A DNA stretch of 64,000 nucleotides from positions 62,001-126,000 of the forward strand of contig JAWXBK010000108.1 in NCBI GenBank assembly GCA_034439975.1. Reading direction: 5' to 3'. This DNA is from JAWXBK01 sp034439975 (GTDB lineage Bacteria > Pseudomonadota > Alphaproteobacteria > Dongiales > Dongiaceae). Shown here in pieces: positions 1-8,975 of the stretch; the first letter of the stretch is position 1, and every line of letters begins with the position of its first letter. The notes under the pieces are model-generated. The model was not told the origin of the DNA. It made no database searches and saw only the letters and a program-made list of their open reading frames with translations. The translations under genes and the position numbers were made by a program.

Positions 1-413
1 TTCGTGACCGCCGGGTTCAAGCTCGGGCTTATGACCATCATCATCGGCCACTGCACTTTTTTGTGCAGCTACGTGTTCATCATTGTACAGGCGCGGCTCG
101 CCGGCATGGACCGCTCGCTGGAAGAGGCATCGGCCATCTGGGTGCCAATGAATGGGTCACGTTGCGCCGCGTGATCCTGCCCCAGCTCGCCCCCGGCATC
201 ATCGGTGGTGCGCTGCTTGCGTTCATCATTTTGATGGACGACCTCGTCATCACCTATTTCATCGCAGATGTCGATTCGACGGCCCTTCCTCTGTTCATTT
301 TCGGCATGCTGCGCCGCGGCGTGAAACCCGAAATCAACGCCATCGCGACCCTGCTCGTCCTGTTCTCGCTGATCGTGGCCTCGATCGGCCTCTATCTGCG
401 GCGCCGCGATTGA
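1..413 (+). pseudogene. ABC transporter permease, PotC-like, C-terminal part, frameshifted
   Basis: C-terminal end of a spermidine/putrescine-type (PotC) inner-membrane permease; the gene starts before the window. Bases 1-135 read in frame 1 (ends LEEASA) and bases 137-413 in frame 3 (LGANEWVTLRRVILPQ). Together they rebuild the EAA loop that docks the ATPase, but only if one base, most simply a G, is restored after position 135. As written, frame 1 soon stops. Two hydrophobic helices follow, then an R-R-R-D end. The stop overlaps the ATG of the next gene (TGATG). This is either a real inactivating deletion or a one-base sequence error; family call is firm, pseudogene status is not. Confidence 0.7.
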
Positions 414-1510
414 TGGCAAAGCGCGCGAGAGAGCTCGGGCTTGATCTGCCCGGCGAGCCGGGCCCGCTCAACGCCATCACCGATGTCGAGGGCGTTCTCG
501 TCGGATACACGACGCTGATCGACGACGCGCCGGCCCAAGGCGGTCCGATCCGGACCGGCGTCACCGCCATCCTGCCGCACGGCAGGCATCGCGAACCGCA
601 ACCGGTCTGGGCCGGCCAGTTCAGTCTCAACGGCAATGGCGAGATGACGGGCAGCCACTGGGTCCAAGACGGCGGCTATTTCATCGGACCGGTCTGCATC
701 ACGAACACCCATTCGGTCGGCATCGTCCACCACGCTGCGACGCGCTGGACGATCGATCTCTACGCCGACGCCTTCCGGCAACACCATCTCTGGGCCATGC
801 CGGTCGTCGCCGAGACTTATGACGGCGCGTTGAACGATATCAACGGGCAGCATGTGCGCGCCGAGCATGTTTTTGCGGCACTCGACAGTGCCGCCGGCGG
901 TGCGATCGCCGAAGGCAATGTCGGCGGCGGCACCGGCATGATCTGTTACGAGTTCAAAGGCGGCACCGGAACCGCGTCGCGGCGCGTCGAGCTTGGCGGC
1001 CGGCGCTACACGGTCGGCACGCTTGTTCAGGCCAATCACGGCGAGCGCGACTGGTTCACCGTTCTCGGCGTTCCGATCGGGCGCGAAATGACCGAAGACC
1101 GCCTGTTCCAGAGGGAAACCGGATCGATCATCGTCGTTCTCGCGACGGACGCGCCGCTGGCCGCGTTGAACCTGCGGCATCTCGCGCGCCGCGCTTCGAT
1201 GGGAATCGCACGACATGGCACGCCAGGCAGCAATAATTCGAGCGATATCTTCCTCGCGTTCAGCGTGGCCGACCCGCGGCCTCTGCCGCAGCTTTCGGAC
1301 GATCGGCTCGCCTTCGAACATCTGAATGGCGAAATCCTCGATCCGCTCTATCTCGCGGCGGTCGAGGCGGTCGAAGAGGCTGTCCTGAATGCAATGCTGG
1401 CAGCCAGGTCCATGACGACAATGCGCCCGGCGGGACGGATCTGCCGCGCTATCGATCCGGTCCGGCTCTGTGAGATCCTGGGCCGGCACGGGCGTCTCCA
1501 TCGGGCGTGA
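413..1510 (+). CDS. P1/DmpA-family (S58) peptidase, copy 1
   Basis: 365-residue member of the DmpA/BapA aminopeptidase family. These N-terminal-nucleophile-like enzymes cut themselves into two chains and release N-terminal residues, including D- or beta-amino acids in some members. Visible family segments: LNAITDVEGVLVGYTT near the N-terminus, NGNGEMTG, CITNTHSVGIV, AEGNVGGGTGM, and G-S-N-N-S-S-D at residues 272-278 followed by IFLAFS, where the autocleavage serine is expected. The ATG at 413 is chosen because homology starts there and it overlaps the upstream permease stop. A paralogue lies at 6202-7284; the peptide-transport genes between suggest a role in using imported peptides. Exact substrate unknown. 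Confidence 0.88.
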   Translation: MAKRARELGLDLPGEPGPLNAITDVEGVLVGYTTLIDDAPAQGGPIRTGVTAILPHGRHREPQPVWAGQFSLNGNGEMTGSHWVQDGGYFIGPVCITNTHSVGIVHHAATRWTIDLYADAFRQHHLWAMPVVAETYDGALNDINGQHVRAEHVFAALDSAAGGAIAEGNVGGGTGMICYEFKGGTGTASRRVELGGRRYTVGTLVQANHGERDWFTVLGVPIGREMTEDRLFQRETGSIIVVLATDAPLAALNLRHLARRASMGIARHGTPGSNNSSDIFLAFSVADPRPLPQLSDDRLAFEHLNGEILDPLYLAAVEAVEEAVLNAMLAARSMTTMRPAGRICRAIDPVRLCEILGRHGRLHRA

Positions 1511-1590
1511 AAGCTCGGCCAGTAGTGGTCCCTTCGACACCCGCCTGCGGTCCCGCTGGCCGGTCCGCGCGCAAATGGCTACAAAGATAC

Positions 1591-3258
1591 ATGCGCCGCT
1601 ATGCCCGCCTGTTCCTGATTCTGTTTGCCATGTCGCTCTGCGGCCCGGCTTTCGCGCGCGACGAATTGCGCATCGGCGTTGCGCAATATCCGGCTACAAT
1701 GCACCCCAATATCGAGGCGATGCTGGCGAAGTCCTATCTGCTCGGCTTCACGCAACGCCCGATCACCACCTACGACCAGGCATGGGAACTGGTCTGCATG
1801 CTCTGCGTCGAGCTGCCGACCATCGAGAATGGTGGCGCGGTGATCGAACCGTTACCCGAAGGCAGCGAATTTGCCGAGGGCGTCGCGATCACCTTCACGC
1901 TGCAACCCGACGCCACCTGGGGCGACGGCACGCCAATCACAACGGCTGACGTCATTTTCACCTGGGAAGTGGGACGCCATGAAGAGAGCGGCGTCGTATC
2001 CGGCGAAGGATACCGGCGCATCCTTGCGATCGATGTGATCGACGACAAGACGTTTACGATCCATCAGGATCGCGTCGACTTCAACTACAACGCATTCAAC
2101 GATTTCGGCCTGCTGCCGGCTCATCTCGAACGCGCGATCTTCGAAGAGAATCCGCGTGAGTACCGTCATCGCACTTTGTTCGATACGGATTCGACCAATC
2201 CCGGGCTCTGGTTCGGCCCCTATCGTGTCGCGCAGATCACGCCTGGCGCCGAGATCCTGCTCGAACGCAATCCGACCTGGTGGGGCGAACAGGCCGCCTT
2301 CGAACGCATTCGCCTGATTGCGATCGAGAACACGGCGGCGCTCGAAGCCAACCTGCTGTCGGGCTCGATCGACATGATTTCCGGAGAACTCGGCCTCGCG
2401 CTCGATCAGGCGATCGCCTTCGAGACGCGGCATGGCGACCGGTTTCATGTGCTCTACAAGCCGGTGCTTTTCTACGAGCATCTCGAACCCAATTTCGACA
2501 GTCCTATCCTGTCCGACCTGCGAGTCCGGCGCGCGTTGCTCTATGCCATCGACCGCGATCGCATCAACGACCAGCTTTTTGCCGGCAAGCAGACCGTCGC
2601 GCTAACCAACGTCAATCCGCTCGACTGGATGTACGCCGAAGACGTGATGGCATATCCGTACGACTCGGCCCAGGCGGTGGCGCTTCTCGAGGAAGCCGGA
2701 TGGCACGAGGGGCCAGATGGCTGGCGGGCCAACGATGCCGGCGAGCGCCTCTCTTTCTCGATCATGAGCACGGCGGGCGATCGCTCGCGCGAACTGGTCG
2801 AACAGGTATTGCAAAGCCAGTGGCGCGAGCTCGGCATCGAAGTCGCGATACAGAACCAGCCGGCGCGGGTGTTCTTCGGTGAAACCGTGCAGCAGCGGCT
2901 CTTCGACGGCCTTGCGTTGTTCGCCTGGTTGAGCGCACCCGAAAGCGTGCCGCGCACGACGATGCACTCGACGATGATTCCGACCGAAGAGAATAACTGG
3001 CAGGGCCAGAACTCTTCGGGCTATCGCAACGACGAAGTCGATGCCCTGATCGACGCGATGGAGGTGGAACTCGACCGCGAGAAGCGGCGCGGCATGTGGC
3101 AACGGCTGCAGGAAATCTACGCCGAGGAACTGCCGGCACTGCCGCTCTGGTTTCGCAGCCAGGCCTTCATCCTGCCGCTCTGGCTCAACGGCATCGAACC
3201 GACCGGCAACCAGTATTCGACAAGTCTGTGGGTCGAGAACTGGCGCGTGACGGACTAG
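1591..3258 (+). CDS. ABC transporter substrate-binding protein, peptide/nickel family (SBP_bac_5)
   Basis: Periplasmic solute-binding protein of the DppA/OppA family, 555 residues from the ATG at 1591. That start gives a clean signal peptide (basic MRRYAR, hydrophobic LFLILFAMSL, cleavage after AFA). The frame is open back to a GTG at 1507, but that would add 28 non-hydrophobic residues before the signal. Body features fit the family: a region of the type FTLQPDATWGDGTPITTADV, and the SDLRVRRALLYAIDRDRI segment. Followed by two permease genes in the same direction, so it probably delivers the ligand to them. The ligand, likely a peptide, cannot be read from sequence. Confidence 0.88.
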   Translation: MRRYARLFLILFAMSLCGPAFARDELRIGVAQYPATMHPNIEAMLAKSYLLGFTQRPITTYDQAWELVCMLCVELPTIENGGAVIEPLPEGSEFAEGVAITFTLQPDATWGDGTPITTADVIFTWEVGRHEESGVVSGEGYRRILAIDVIDDKTFTIHQDRVDFNYNAFNDFGLLPAHLERAIFEENPREYRHRTLFDTDSTNPGLWFGPYRVAQITPGAEILLERNPTWWGEQAAFERIRLIAIENTAALEANLLSGSIDMISGELGLALDQAIAFETRHGDRFHVLYKPVLFYEHLEPNFDSPILSDLRVRRALLYAIDRDRINDQLFAGKQTVALTNVNPLDWMYAEDVMAYPYDSAQAVALLEEAGWHEGPDGWRANDAGERLSFSIMSTAGDRSRELVEQVLQSQWRELGIEVAIQNQPARVFFGETVQQRLFDGLALFAWLSAPESVPRTTMHSTMIPTEENNWQGQNSSGYRNDEVDALIDAMEVELDREKRRGMWQRLQEIYAEELPALPLWFRSQAFILPLWLNGIEPTGNQYSTSLWVENWRVTD

Positions 3259-3277
3259 CGGACACAAGCCCGCAGCG

Positions 3278-4222
3278 ATGACCGGATTCCTGCTTCGCCG
3301 CCTGGTGGAAACCGCGATCCTGCTCGCGCTGATGTCGTTTGCGATCTACGGCCTGATCGGGCTGATGCCCGGCGATCCGATCGATCTGATGATGACGGCG
3401 GATCCGACGCTGACCAGCGCCGATATCGCCCGCCTCAAGACCGTGTACGGACTCGACCAGCCGCTGATCGACCGCTATCTCGCCTGGGCCGGCAGCGCGC
3501 TGCAGGGCGATTTCGGTTATTCCCGGATCTATGCGCAACCGGCCGCCGCCGTCATCGGCGACCGGCTCGGCAATACGATCCTGTTGATGGGCGGCGCCTT
3601 TGCGCTCGCGCTGGCACTTGCCTTGCCGCTCGGCATGCTCGCCGCCTGGCGCAGCGGACGGCCGCTCGATCATGCGATCAATCTCGTGGCCTTCGCCGGC
3701 ATTTCGATGCCGCAATTCTGGCTGGCCATTCTCGCGATCATCCTGTTCGCAGTCATTCTCGGCTGGCTGCCGGCCGGTGGCATGGGCGATGGCAGCATCG
3801 GCGGCTCGCTGAACCATCTGATCCTGCCGGTCGTGACGCTGGCAATCGCGAGCACCGGCGGCATCCTGCGCTATGTGCGGGCGTCGATGCGCGAAGCGCT
3901 GCGGCAGGATTTCATCCGCACCGCGCGCGCCAAGGGCGTGTCGACGGCCCGGTTACTCTGGTTCCATGCGTTGCGCAACGCGATGATCCCGGTCGTAACC
4001 ATTCTCGCACTCGATTTCGGTGCGCTCTTCTCCGGCGCGCTCATTACAGAGACAATGTTTTCCTGGCTCGGGATGGGCAAGACGATCTACGACGCGATCA
4101 TGGGCAACGATTACAATCTCGCCTTGCTCGGACTGATGATCGCAACCGCTTTGGTGCTGGCCTGCAATCTGCTGGCCGATCTTGCCTATGCCTGGCTCGA
4201 CCCACGGGTGCGCTACCGATGA
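3278..4222 (+). CDS. Peptide-type ABC transporter permease, DppB-like
   Basis: Inner-membrane permease of the DppB/OppB family, 314 residues and about six helices. It opens with the typical MTGFLLRRLVETAILL and continues with GLMPGDPIDLMM and YGLDQPLIDRYLAW. Near the C-terminus the ATPase-docking segment reads FIRTARAKGVSTARLLWFHA and is followed by LRNAMIPVVT. The stop overlaps the start of the next permease by four bases, which indicates translational coupling. It would form the transmembrane heterodimer with that protein. Confidence 0.9.
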   Translation: MTGFLLRRLVETAILLALMSFAIYGLIGLMPGDPIDLMMTADPTLTSADIARLKTVYGLDQPLIDRYLAWAGSALQGDFGYSRIYAQPAAAVIGDRLGNTILLMGGAFALALALALPLGMLAAWRSGRPLDHAINLVAFAGISMPQFWLAILAIILFAVILGWLPAGGMGDGSIGGSLNHLILPVVTLAIASTGGILRYVRASMREALRQDFIRTARAKGVSTARLLWFHALRNAMIPVVTILALDFGALFSGALITETMFSWLGMGKTIYDAIMGNDYNLALLGLMIATALVLACNLLADLAYAWLDPRVRYR

Positions 4223-5148
4223 CCCAGCTCGCCGCCACCCGCCGAATTGCAGCCGGCACTTTGCCGCCGGTCGGTTTCTTCGCCGCGCTGCGCCGCCAAC
4301 CGCTGGCGCTGGTCGCGGCGGTGATCATCGCGACGCTCGCTTTGCTGTCATTGGGGGCACCGCTGATCGCCGCCTGGCTCGACACGCCGGCCGATATCGT
4401 CGACATCATGAATCGCTACGCACCGGCGTCGGCCGAGCATCCATTCGGCACCGACGAACTCGGCCGCGATCTTCTGGTGCGGCTCGCTTATGGCGGACGC
4501 ATCTCGCTCGGCCTTGGCCTGGTCGCGGGCCTTGCCGCCGCGTTGCTCGGTATCGCGATTGGCTTGCCCGCGGGCTATTACGGCGGCCGGCTCGATTCAC
4601 TGCTGATGCGCATGGCCGATGGCGTGATCGCGCTGCCGCTTCTGCCTCTGCTGATCGTGCTGGCGGCGATCGACCTCACCAAGCTCGGGTTGCCGGCGGA
4701 ATGGGCGCACTCGCCCGCCACCAGTTTCTGGCGCGTCGCAATCCTCGTGGCATTGGTCGGCTGGACGACGGTCGCGCGCCTGGTGCGCGGTACGACGCTC
4801 TCGCTGCGCCAGCGCGACTATGTGCGTGCCGCCGAGGCGCTGGGCGCGCGGCCGGCACGCATCATGCTGACCCATATCCTGCCGAACCTCGCGACACCGA
4901 TTCTCGTCGCCTTATCCCTTTCAATCGGTAATGTCATTCTGTTCGAGTCGGTACTGTCTTTCCTCGGTCTCGGCATTCAGCCGCCATGGCCAAGCTGGGG
5001 CAACATGCTGACCGGCGCGCAGGAGCTGATCTGGAGCGCGCCGATGCTCGCGGTCTGGCCCGGTCTGCTGATTTTTGTGACCGTCATCGCGTTCAACCTG
5101 CTGGGCGACGGGCTCGAAGCGGCTCTCGATCCACGCGGACGCGACTAG
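4219..5148 (+). CDS. Peptide-type ABC transporter permease, DppC-like
   Basis: Second permease of the importer, DppC/OppC family, 309 residues. Seen: ASAEHPFGTDELGRDLLVRL near residue 75, helices after it, the EAA-type loop YVRAAEALGARPARIMLTHI and ILPNLATPILV, and the family ending LGDGLEAALDPRGRD. Start ATG lies inside the end of the DppB-like gene (ATGA overlap). No DppD/DppF ATPase follows; the next gene is YgfZ-like. The ATPase must come from upstream of the window or elsewhere in the genome. A short hairpin (GTCACC-CGCC-GGTGAC, 5149-5164) follows the stop but has no T run. Confidence 0.9.
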   Translation: MTQLAATRRIAAGTLPPVGFFAALRRQPLALVAAVIIATLALLSLGAPLIAAWLDTPADIVDIMNRYAPASAEHPFGTDELGRDLLVRLAYGGRISLGLGLVAGLAAALLGIAIGLPAGYYGGRLDSLLMRMADGVIALPLLPLLIVLAAIDLTKLGLPAEWAHSPATSFWRVAILVALVGWTTVARLVRGTTLSLRQRDYVRAAEALGARPARIMLTHILPNLATPILVALSLSIGNVILFESVLSFLGLGIQPPWPSWGNMLTGAQELIWSAPMLAVWPGLLIFVTVIAFNLLGDGLEAALDPRGRD

Positions 5149-5217
5149 GTCACCCGCCGGTGACTTGCAAAGCACGCGCCGCTCGCCAATCTTGAGCATG
5201 CTGGACCCGGAGTATCG

Positions 5218-6126
5218 ATGAGCCAATCCCACTATCTTCTGCCCGACAGCCGCGGCGTCTTGAAAGTCGCCGGCGAGGATCGCTATGCGTTCCTGCAGGG
5301 CCTCGTCTCGAACGACGTGATGCACGCAACCACCGAGCGCGCCATCTGGGCGGCATTCCTCACGCCGCAGGGCAAGTATCTGCATGATTTCTTCATCGCC
5401 GTTTCTGGCGATGCGTTCCTGCTCGATTGCGAGGCGGATCGGCGCCAGGACCTGTTGCGCCGGCTGTCGCTCTACAAACTCCGTTCCAAGGTGACCGTCG
5501 CCGACGCCAATAACGAACAGGGCGTCGCGCTGGTCTTCGGCGAGCGCGCACTCGAAACGCTCGGCCTGACGGCCGAACCTGGGGCAGCCAAACCATTTGG
5601 CAGCGGCATCGTCTATGTGGATCCGCGTCTGTCGGCCCTGGGTGCGCGCGCGATATTGCCGCGTGCCGGTATTGCCGATGCGTTGCGCACAGCCGGCGTC
5701 GAACCCGGCAATGCCGACGATTACGACCGGCACCGCATCGCGCTCGGCGTGCCGGACGGTAGCCGCGATCTCAAAGTCGAAAAAGCGATTCTGCTCGAGA
5801 ACGGATTCAACGAGCTGCACGGCATCGACTGGGACAAAGGCTGTTACATGGGCCAGGAGCTGACCGCGCGAACCCACTATCGCGGGCTTGTGCGCAAGCG
5901 CCTGATGCCGGTCAACATCGAAGGCCCGCTCCCGGCACCCGGAACGCCGGTCATGCTCGGCGACAAGGAAGCCGGCGAGACGGCCAGTGCGACCAGGACA
6001 GACGGCGGCGCGGTCGGGCTCGCAATGATCCGAATCGAGTATCTCGATCCGCCGCCCCCGCCCGGCTCATTCGTCGCTGGCGAGGCGAAGCTCACACCGC
6101 TCAAACCCGACTGGGCGAAGTTCTAG
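5218..6126 (+). CDS. ygfZ: YgfZ/GcvT-family folate-binding protein
   Basis: 302-residue COG0354/YgfZ family protein. Relatives bind tetrahydrofolate and support assembly or repair of certain iron-sulfur enzymes. The family signature K-G-C-Y-x-G-Q-E is present as DKGCYMGQELTARTHYRG around residues 205-222, with its conserved cysteine. The N-terminal fold segment VAGEDRYAFLQGLVSNDV is also typical. The ATG at 5218 is preceded by GGAG. It lies between the peptide transporter and the second P1 peptidase; that placement does not obviously explain its function and may simply be shared transcription. Confidence 0.9.
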   Translation: MSQSHYLLPDSRGVLKVAGEDRYAFLQGLVSNDVMHATTERAIWAAFLTPQGKYLHDFFIAVSGDAFLLDCEADRRQDLLRRLSLYKLRSKVTVADANNEQGVALVFGERALETLGLTAEPGAAKPFGSGIVYVDPRLSALGARAILPRAGIADALRTAGVEPGNADDYDRHRIALGVPDGSRDLKVEKAILLENGFNELHGIDWDKGCYMGQELTARTHYRGLVRKRLMPVNIEGPLPAPGTPVMLGDKEAGETASATRTDGGAVGLAMIRIEYLDPPPPPGSFVAGEAKLTPLKPDWAKF

Positions 6127-6201
6127 ACCCGCGCTCCGATTTTGCCATCGCCCGGTCCGGCCCCTTAAACTCCCTCACCAAATTTGGAACGGGAGTTTTT
6201 T

Positions 6202-7284
6202 ATGGCGCGCGGACGGCTTCGCGATCTCGGCATCAAGATCGGAACATTGCAGCCGGGTAAACTGAACGCCATCACCGACATCGAGGGCGTGGCGGTCGGC
6301 TATTCGACCATCATCGAAGACAAGCCCCATGTGGTGCGCACCGGCGTCACCGCGATCTGGCCGCGCCCCAACATCTGGTCCGATTATGTCTATGCCGGTT
6401 ACCACTCGTTCAACGGCAATGGCGAGATGACGGGCACGATCTGGGTTGCCGAACAGGGCATGGTCGGCATGCCCATCTGCATCACCAACACCCATTCGGT
6501 CGGGATCGTCCGCGACGCGCTCTGCCAGTATGCGGTGCGCGAGGCCAAGCCGGCCGCCTGGCATCTGCCGATCGTGGCCGAGACCTATGACGGCTGGCTG
6601 TCGAACGCCGAGAAATTCCCCGTGCTGCAGAAACATGCGTTCGAGGCGCTCGACAATGCCAAAAGCGGTGCGATCGCTGAAGGCAATGTCGGCGGTGGTA
6701 CCGGTATGATGGCGCATGACTTTAAGGGCGGCACCGGCACCGCGTCGCGCGTCGCGACCACGCCAGCCGGGACATACACCGTCGGCGCGCTGGTCCAGGC
6801 CAACTACGGCACGCGACAATTGTTCCGCGTCGACGGCGTACCGGTCGGCGAGATGATCGGCGCCGATATCGTGCCGACCGTGCGCTATGTCGAGCCGCAG
6901 CCGGCGCCACGCGCCGAGGGTTCAATCATAGTAATCCTTGCGACCGACGCACCGCTGCTGCCGATCCAGTGCCAGCGGCTCGCCCGGCGCGCCACGATCG
7001 GGCTCGCCTGGGTCGGCGGTATCGGCAACAACTCGTCCGGCGACATCTTCCTCGCCTTCTCGACCGGCAACACGGTCAAGCAGGACGACGCCATCACCAC
7101 CGTGCGCACCGTCTCGAATGACAGCATGTCGCCGTTGTTCCTTGCCGCAGCCGAAGCAACGCAGGAAGCGATTCTCAATGCGATGTGCCAGGCCGAAACG
7201 ATGACCGGCTTCGAAGGTCATACGTGCCACGCACTGCCGCACGACCGGCTGGTGGCGGCCATGCGCAAAGCCGGCCGGCTCTAG
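6202..7284 (+). CDS. P1/DmpA-family (S58) peptidase, copy 2
   Basis: 360-residue paralogue of the peptidase at 413-1510. Shared segments are LNAITDIEGVAVGYST, NGNGEMTG, CITNTHSVGIV, AEGNVGGGTGM and the GNNSSGDIFLAFS region with the presumed self-cleavage serine. An in-frame TTG lies 18 bases earlier, but the ATG at 6202 sits six bases after GGGAG and matches the MARGRLRDLG start of the other copy, so it is preferred. Ends 16 bases before a convergent gene. Likely cytoplasmic or processed aminopeptidase; substrate unknown. Confidence 0.9.
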   Translation: MARGRLRDLGIKIGTLQPGKLNAITDIEGVAVGYSTIIEDKPHVVRTGVTAIWPRPNIWSDYVYAGYHSFNGNGEMTGTIWVAEQGMVGMPICITNTHSVGIVRDALCQYAVREAKPAAWHLPIVAETYDGWLSNAEKFPVLQKHAFEALDNAKSGAIAEGNVGGGTGMMAHDFKGGTGTASRVATTPAGTYTVGALVQANYGTRQLFRVDGVPVGEMIGADIVPTVRYVEPQPAPRAEGSIIVILATDAPLLPIQCQRLARRATIGLAWVGGIGNNSSGDIFLAFSTGNTVKQDDAITTVRTVSNDSMSPLFLAAAEATQEAILNAMCQAETMTGFEGHTCHALPHDRLVAAMRKAGRL

Positions 7285-7300
7285 CGCCGCCGCACGGGTG

Positions 7301-8020
7301 CTATTCGGAGACCTGGCCCGAGGCTCTTGCCACGCTCTGCAGCGACGCCGGAATGTCATTGGGCATGTCGTTCAGTTGCTCGGCGGCTTCGATCTCTGCC
7401 AGCAGCCGATCATAGCCAAGCGCCGGCAGCAGCAGGCGCGCATGACCGAGCACGGCGGCACCTCGTTTCTGAACCTTGCTCGCATAGGCGAGCCCGAAGT
7501 CGAGCTGCTCTTCCAGATGATTGGCGGCACGCATCAGCATGACCGCTGCGACGTCCTCTTCGTAAGCATCGACGCTGTCGGGAATCGGCACCATCGAGGG
7601 TGGATAGCGCCGATAATTGCGGACGAGTTCCTCGATTACAGCCCCGACCTGGCGCGTCACGAGATTGCGATGCGCCGGATCGAGTGTGTCGCGCGGCGCC
7701 TTCGCGAGCCTGCCATGGGTGTAGGCGGCATGTAGCAGGCCGCCCTGGACCAGAACGGGTGGCGCGCCATGAATGGCCAGAATGGACGCAGCGCCGACCG
7801 TGTGTGTGACGAACGGTGCGCCGTTTGCGCGATAGAGCGAACCGAACAAGGTCAGCGAGAAGCGGAACGTCGCGCCCGCCTGCTCCATATCCGCCTCGCT
7901 CCAGCCGAGCGCGACCAGTTGATTGACCAATTGCGGCCAAATGCGCGCATAGCCATGCTGCCGGAGATCGGTCAGCGGCGGCGTGGTTTCCGATTCAGCG
8001 TTGCGTGCCCGTTCCTGCAT
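7301..8020 (-). CDS. HD-domain-like protein with degenerate dyad
   Basis: 239-residue soluble protein that resembles the N-terminal HD hydrolase fold of RelA/SpoT-like proteins: PFVTHTVGAASILAIHG, then GGLLHAAYTHG. In active HD enzymes the second segment carries His-Asp; here it is His-Ala, so metal-dependent phosphohydrolase activity is doubtful. An E-E-D-V-A-A-V-M-L-M helix follows. Starts 14 bases after the meaB stop, so it is probably in the ppdK-meaB transcript. It has no recognised function; it may bind a nucleotide or act as a structural relative of HD proteins. Confidence 0.6.
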   Translation of the reverse strand: MQERARNAESETTPPLTDLRQHGYARIWPQLVNQLVALGWSEADMEQAGATFRFSLTLFGSLYRANGAPFVTHTVGAASILAIHGAPPVLVQGGLLHAAYTHGRLAKAPRDTLDPAHRNLVTRQVGAVIEELVRNYRRYPPSMVPIPDSVDAYEEDVAAVMLMRAANHLEEQLDFGLAYASKVQKRGAAVLGHARLLLPALGYDRLLAEIEAAEQLNDMPNDIPASLQSVARASGQVSE

Positions 8021-8034
8021 CTGTCATCACTCGA

Positions 8035-8970
8035 TCAGCGTCGCCCCGACACGATATCCGAAATGGCCCGGAACGGCGAAACGGCCGATCCCGCCGCGAG
8101 CGACGGAATTGTCTTCGCTCCATCGCGCCCGAGCCGTTCGCGAATCGCGTCACGATACCACAGCTCGCTCTGCGCCTGCCGCCGAGCCGAGAGCCGCCCG
8201 GCCTCGCCGAGCCACACCGCATGCCGGTCGATCGCCGCGTCGAGCTCGTCGAGCCCGACCCCGGTCTGCGCCGAAACCGCCAGCACCGGCACCGACCAGC
8301 CGCCCGCTGCATCGGGCGACAGCGTCAACGCGCCGGCAAGATCGGATCGGGTGCGCGTGGCCACGGCGCCTGTATCCGCCTTGGTCACGGCCACGACATC
8401 CGGGATCTCGACGATACCGGCCTTCATGAATTGAACCCCGTCGCCCGATCCGGGTTGCACGCAAAAAAGCACCGTGTCGGTCGTATCGGCGACATCGGTC
8501 TCGGACTGCCCAACGCCGACGGTCTCCACCAGCACCCGGTCGAACAAAGCCCGCATCAACACCATCGCGGACAAAGTGAGATCGGCGAGGCCGCCCAGCC
8601 TGTCGCGCGCCGCCATCGAGCGGACGAACACCCCGCCATCGGTCGGATCGGTGCGCAACCGCGTGCGATCGCCGAGCAGCGCGCCGCCCGAGCGCTTCGA
8701 CGAAGGATCGACGGCGATCACGCCGATGCTGGTTCCGTTTTGCCGCCAGCGACCGATCAGCGCGCCCGCAAGCGTCGATTTACCGACTCCCGGTGGACCG
8801 GTGAGCCCGATCACATGCGCCCGCGGTGCCGACCAGGCGGCATCGAGCAGATCGAGGGTTGCGGATGCTTCGGGCGCGCGCTCGAGTTCGGCGAGTGCGC
8901 TCGCGAGCGGTGTCTTGTCGCCCGCTTTTTGGGCCCGCTGCAGCGTTTCGAGGGAAGGAAGCGCCGCCAA
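8035..8970 (-). CDS. meaB: Methylmalonyl-CoA mutase-associated GTPase MeaB (ArgK/YgfD)
   Basis: G3E-type P-loop GTPase that guards and reloads the B12-dependent methylmalonyl-CoA mutase. Seen in order: Walker A GLTGPPGVGKST, DPSSKRSGG, the switch region DRVLVETVGVGQSE, and guanine-specificity VTKAD. The C-terminal helical arm ends SDIVSGRR. Start is uncertain: TTG at 8970 gives MAALPSLETL and about 311 residues, normal for the family; a CTG overlapping the ppdK stop is the alternative. The frame stays open upstream inside ppdK, but those residues do not look like MeaB. No mutase gene is in the window. Confidence 0.85.
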   Translation of the reverse strand: MAALPSLETLQRAQKAGDKTPLASALAELERAPEASATLDLLDAAWSAPRAHVIGLTGPPGVGKSTLAGALIGRWRQNGTSIGVIAVDPSSKRSGGALLGDRTRLRTDPTDGGVFVRSMAARDRLGGLADLTLSAMVLMRALFDRVLVETVGVGQSETDVADTTDTVLFCVQPGSGDGVQFMKAGIVEIPDVVAVTKADTGAVATRTRSDLAGALTLSPDAAGGWSVPVLAVSAQTGVGLDELDAAIDRHAVWLGEAGRLSARRQAQSELWYRDAIRERLGRDGAKTIPSLAAGSAVSPFRAISDIVSGRR

Positions 8971-8975
8971 TCGGT

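Noticed and set aside
5149..5164. Terminator after the DppC-like gene
   Set aside because: The 6-base stem is short and no T run follows; the next gene continues in the same direction.
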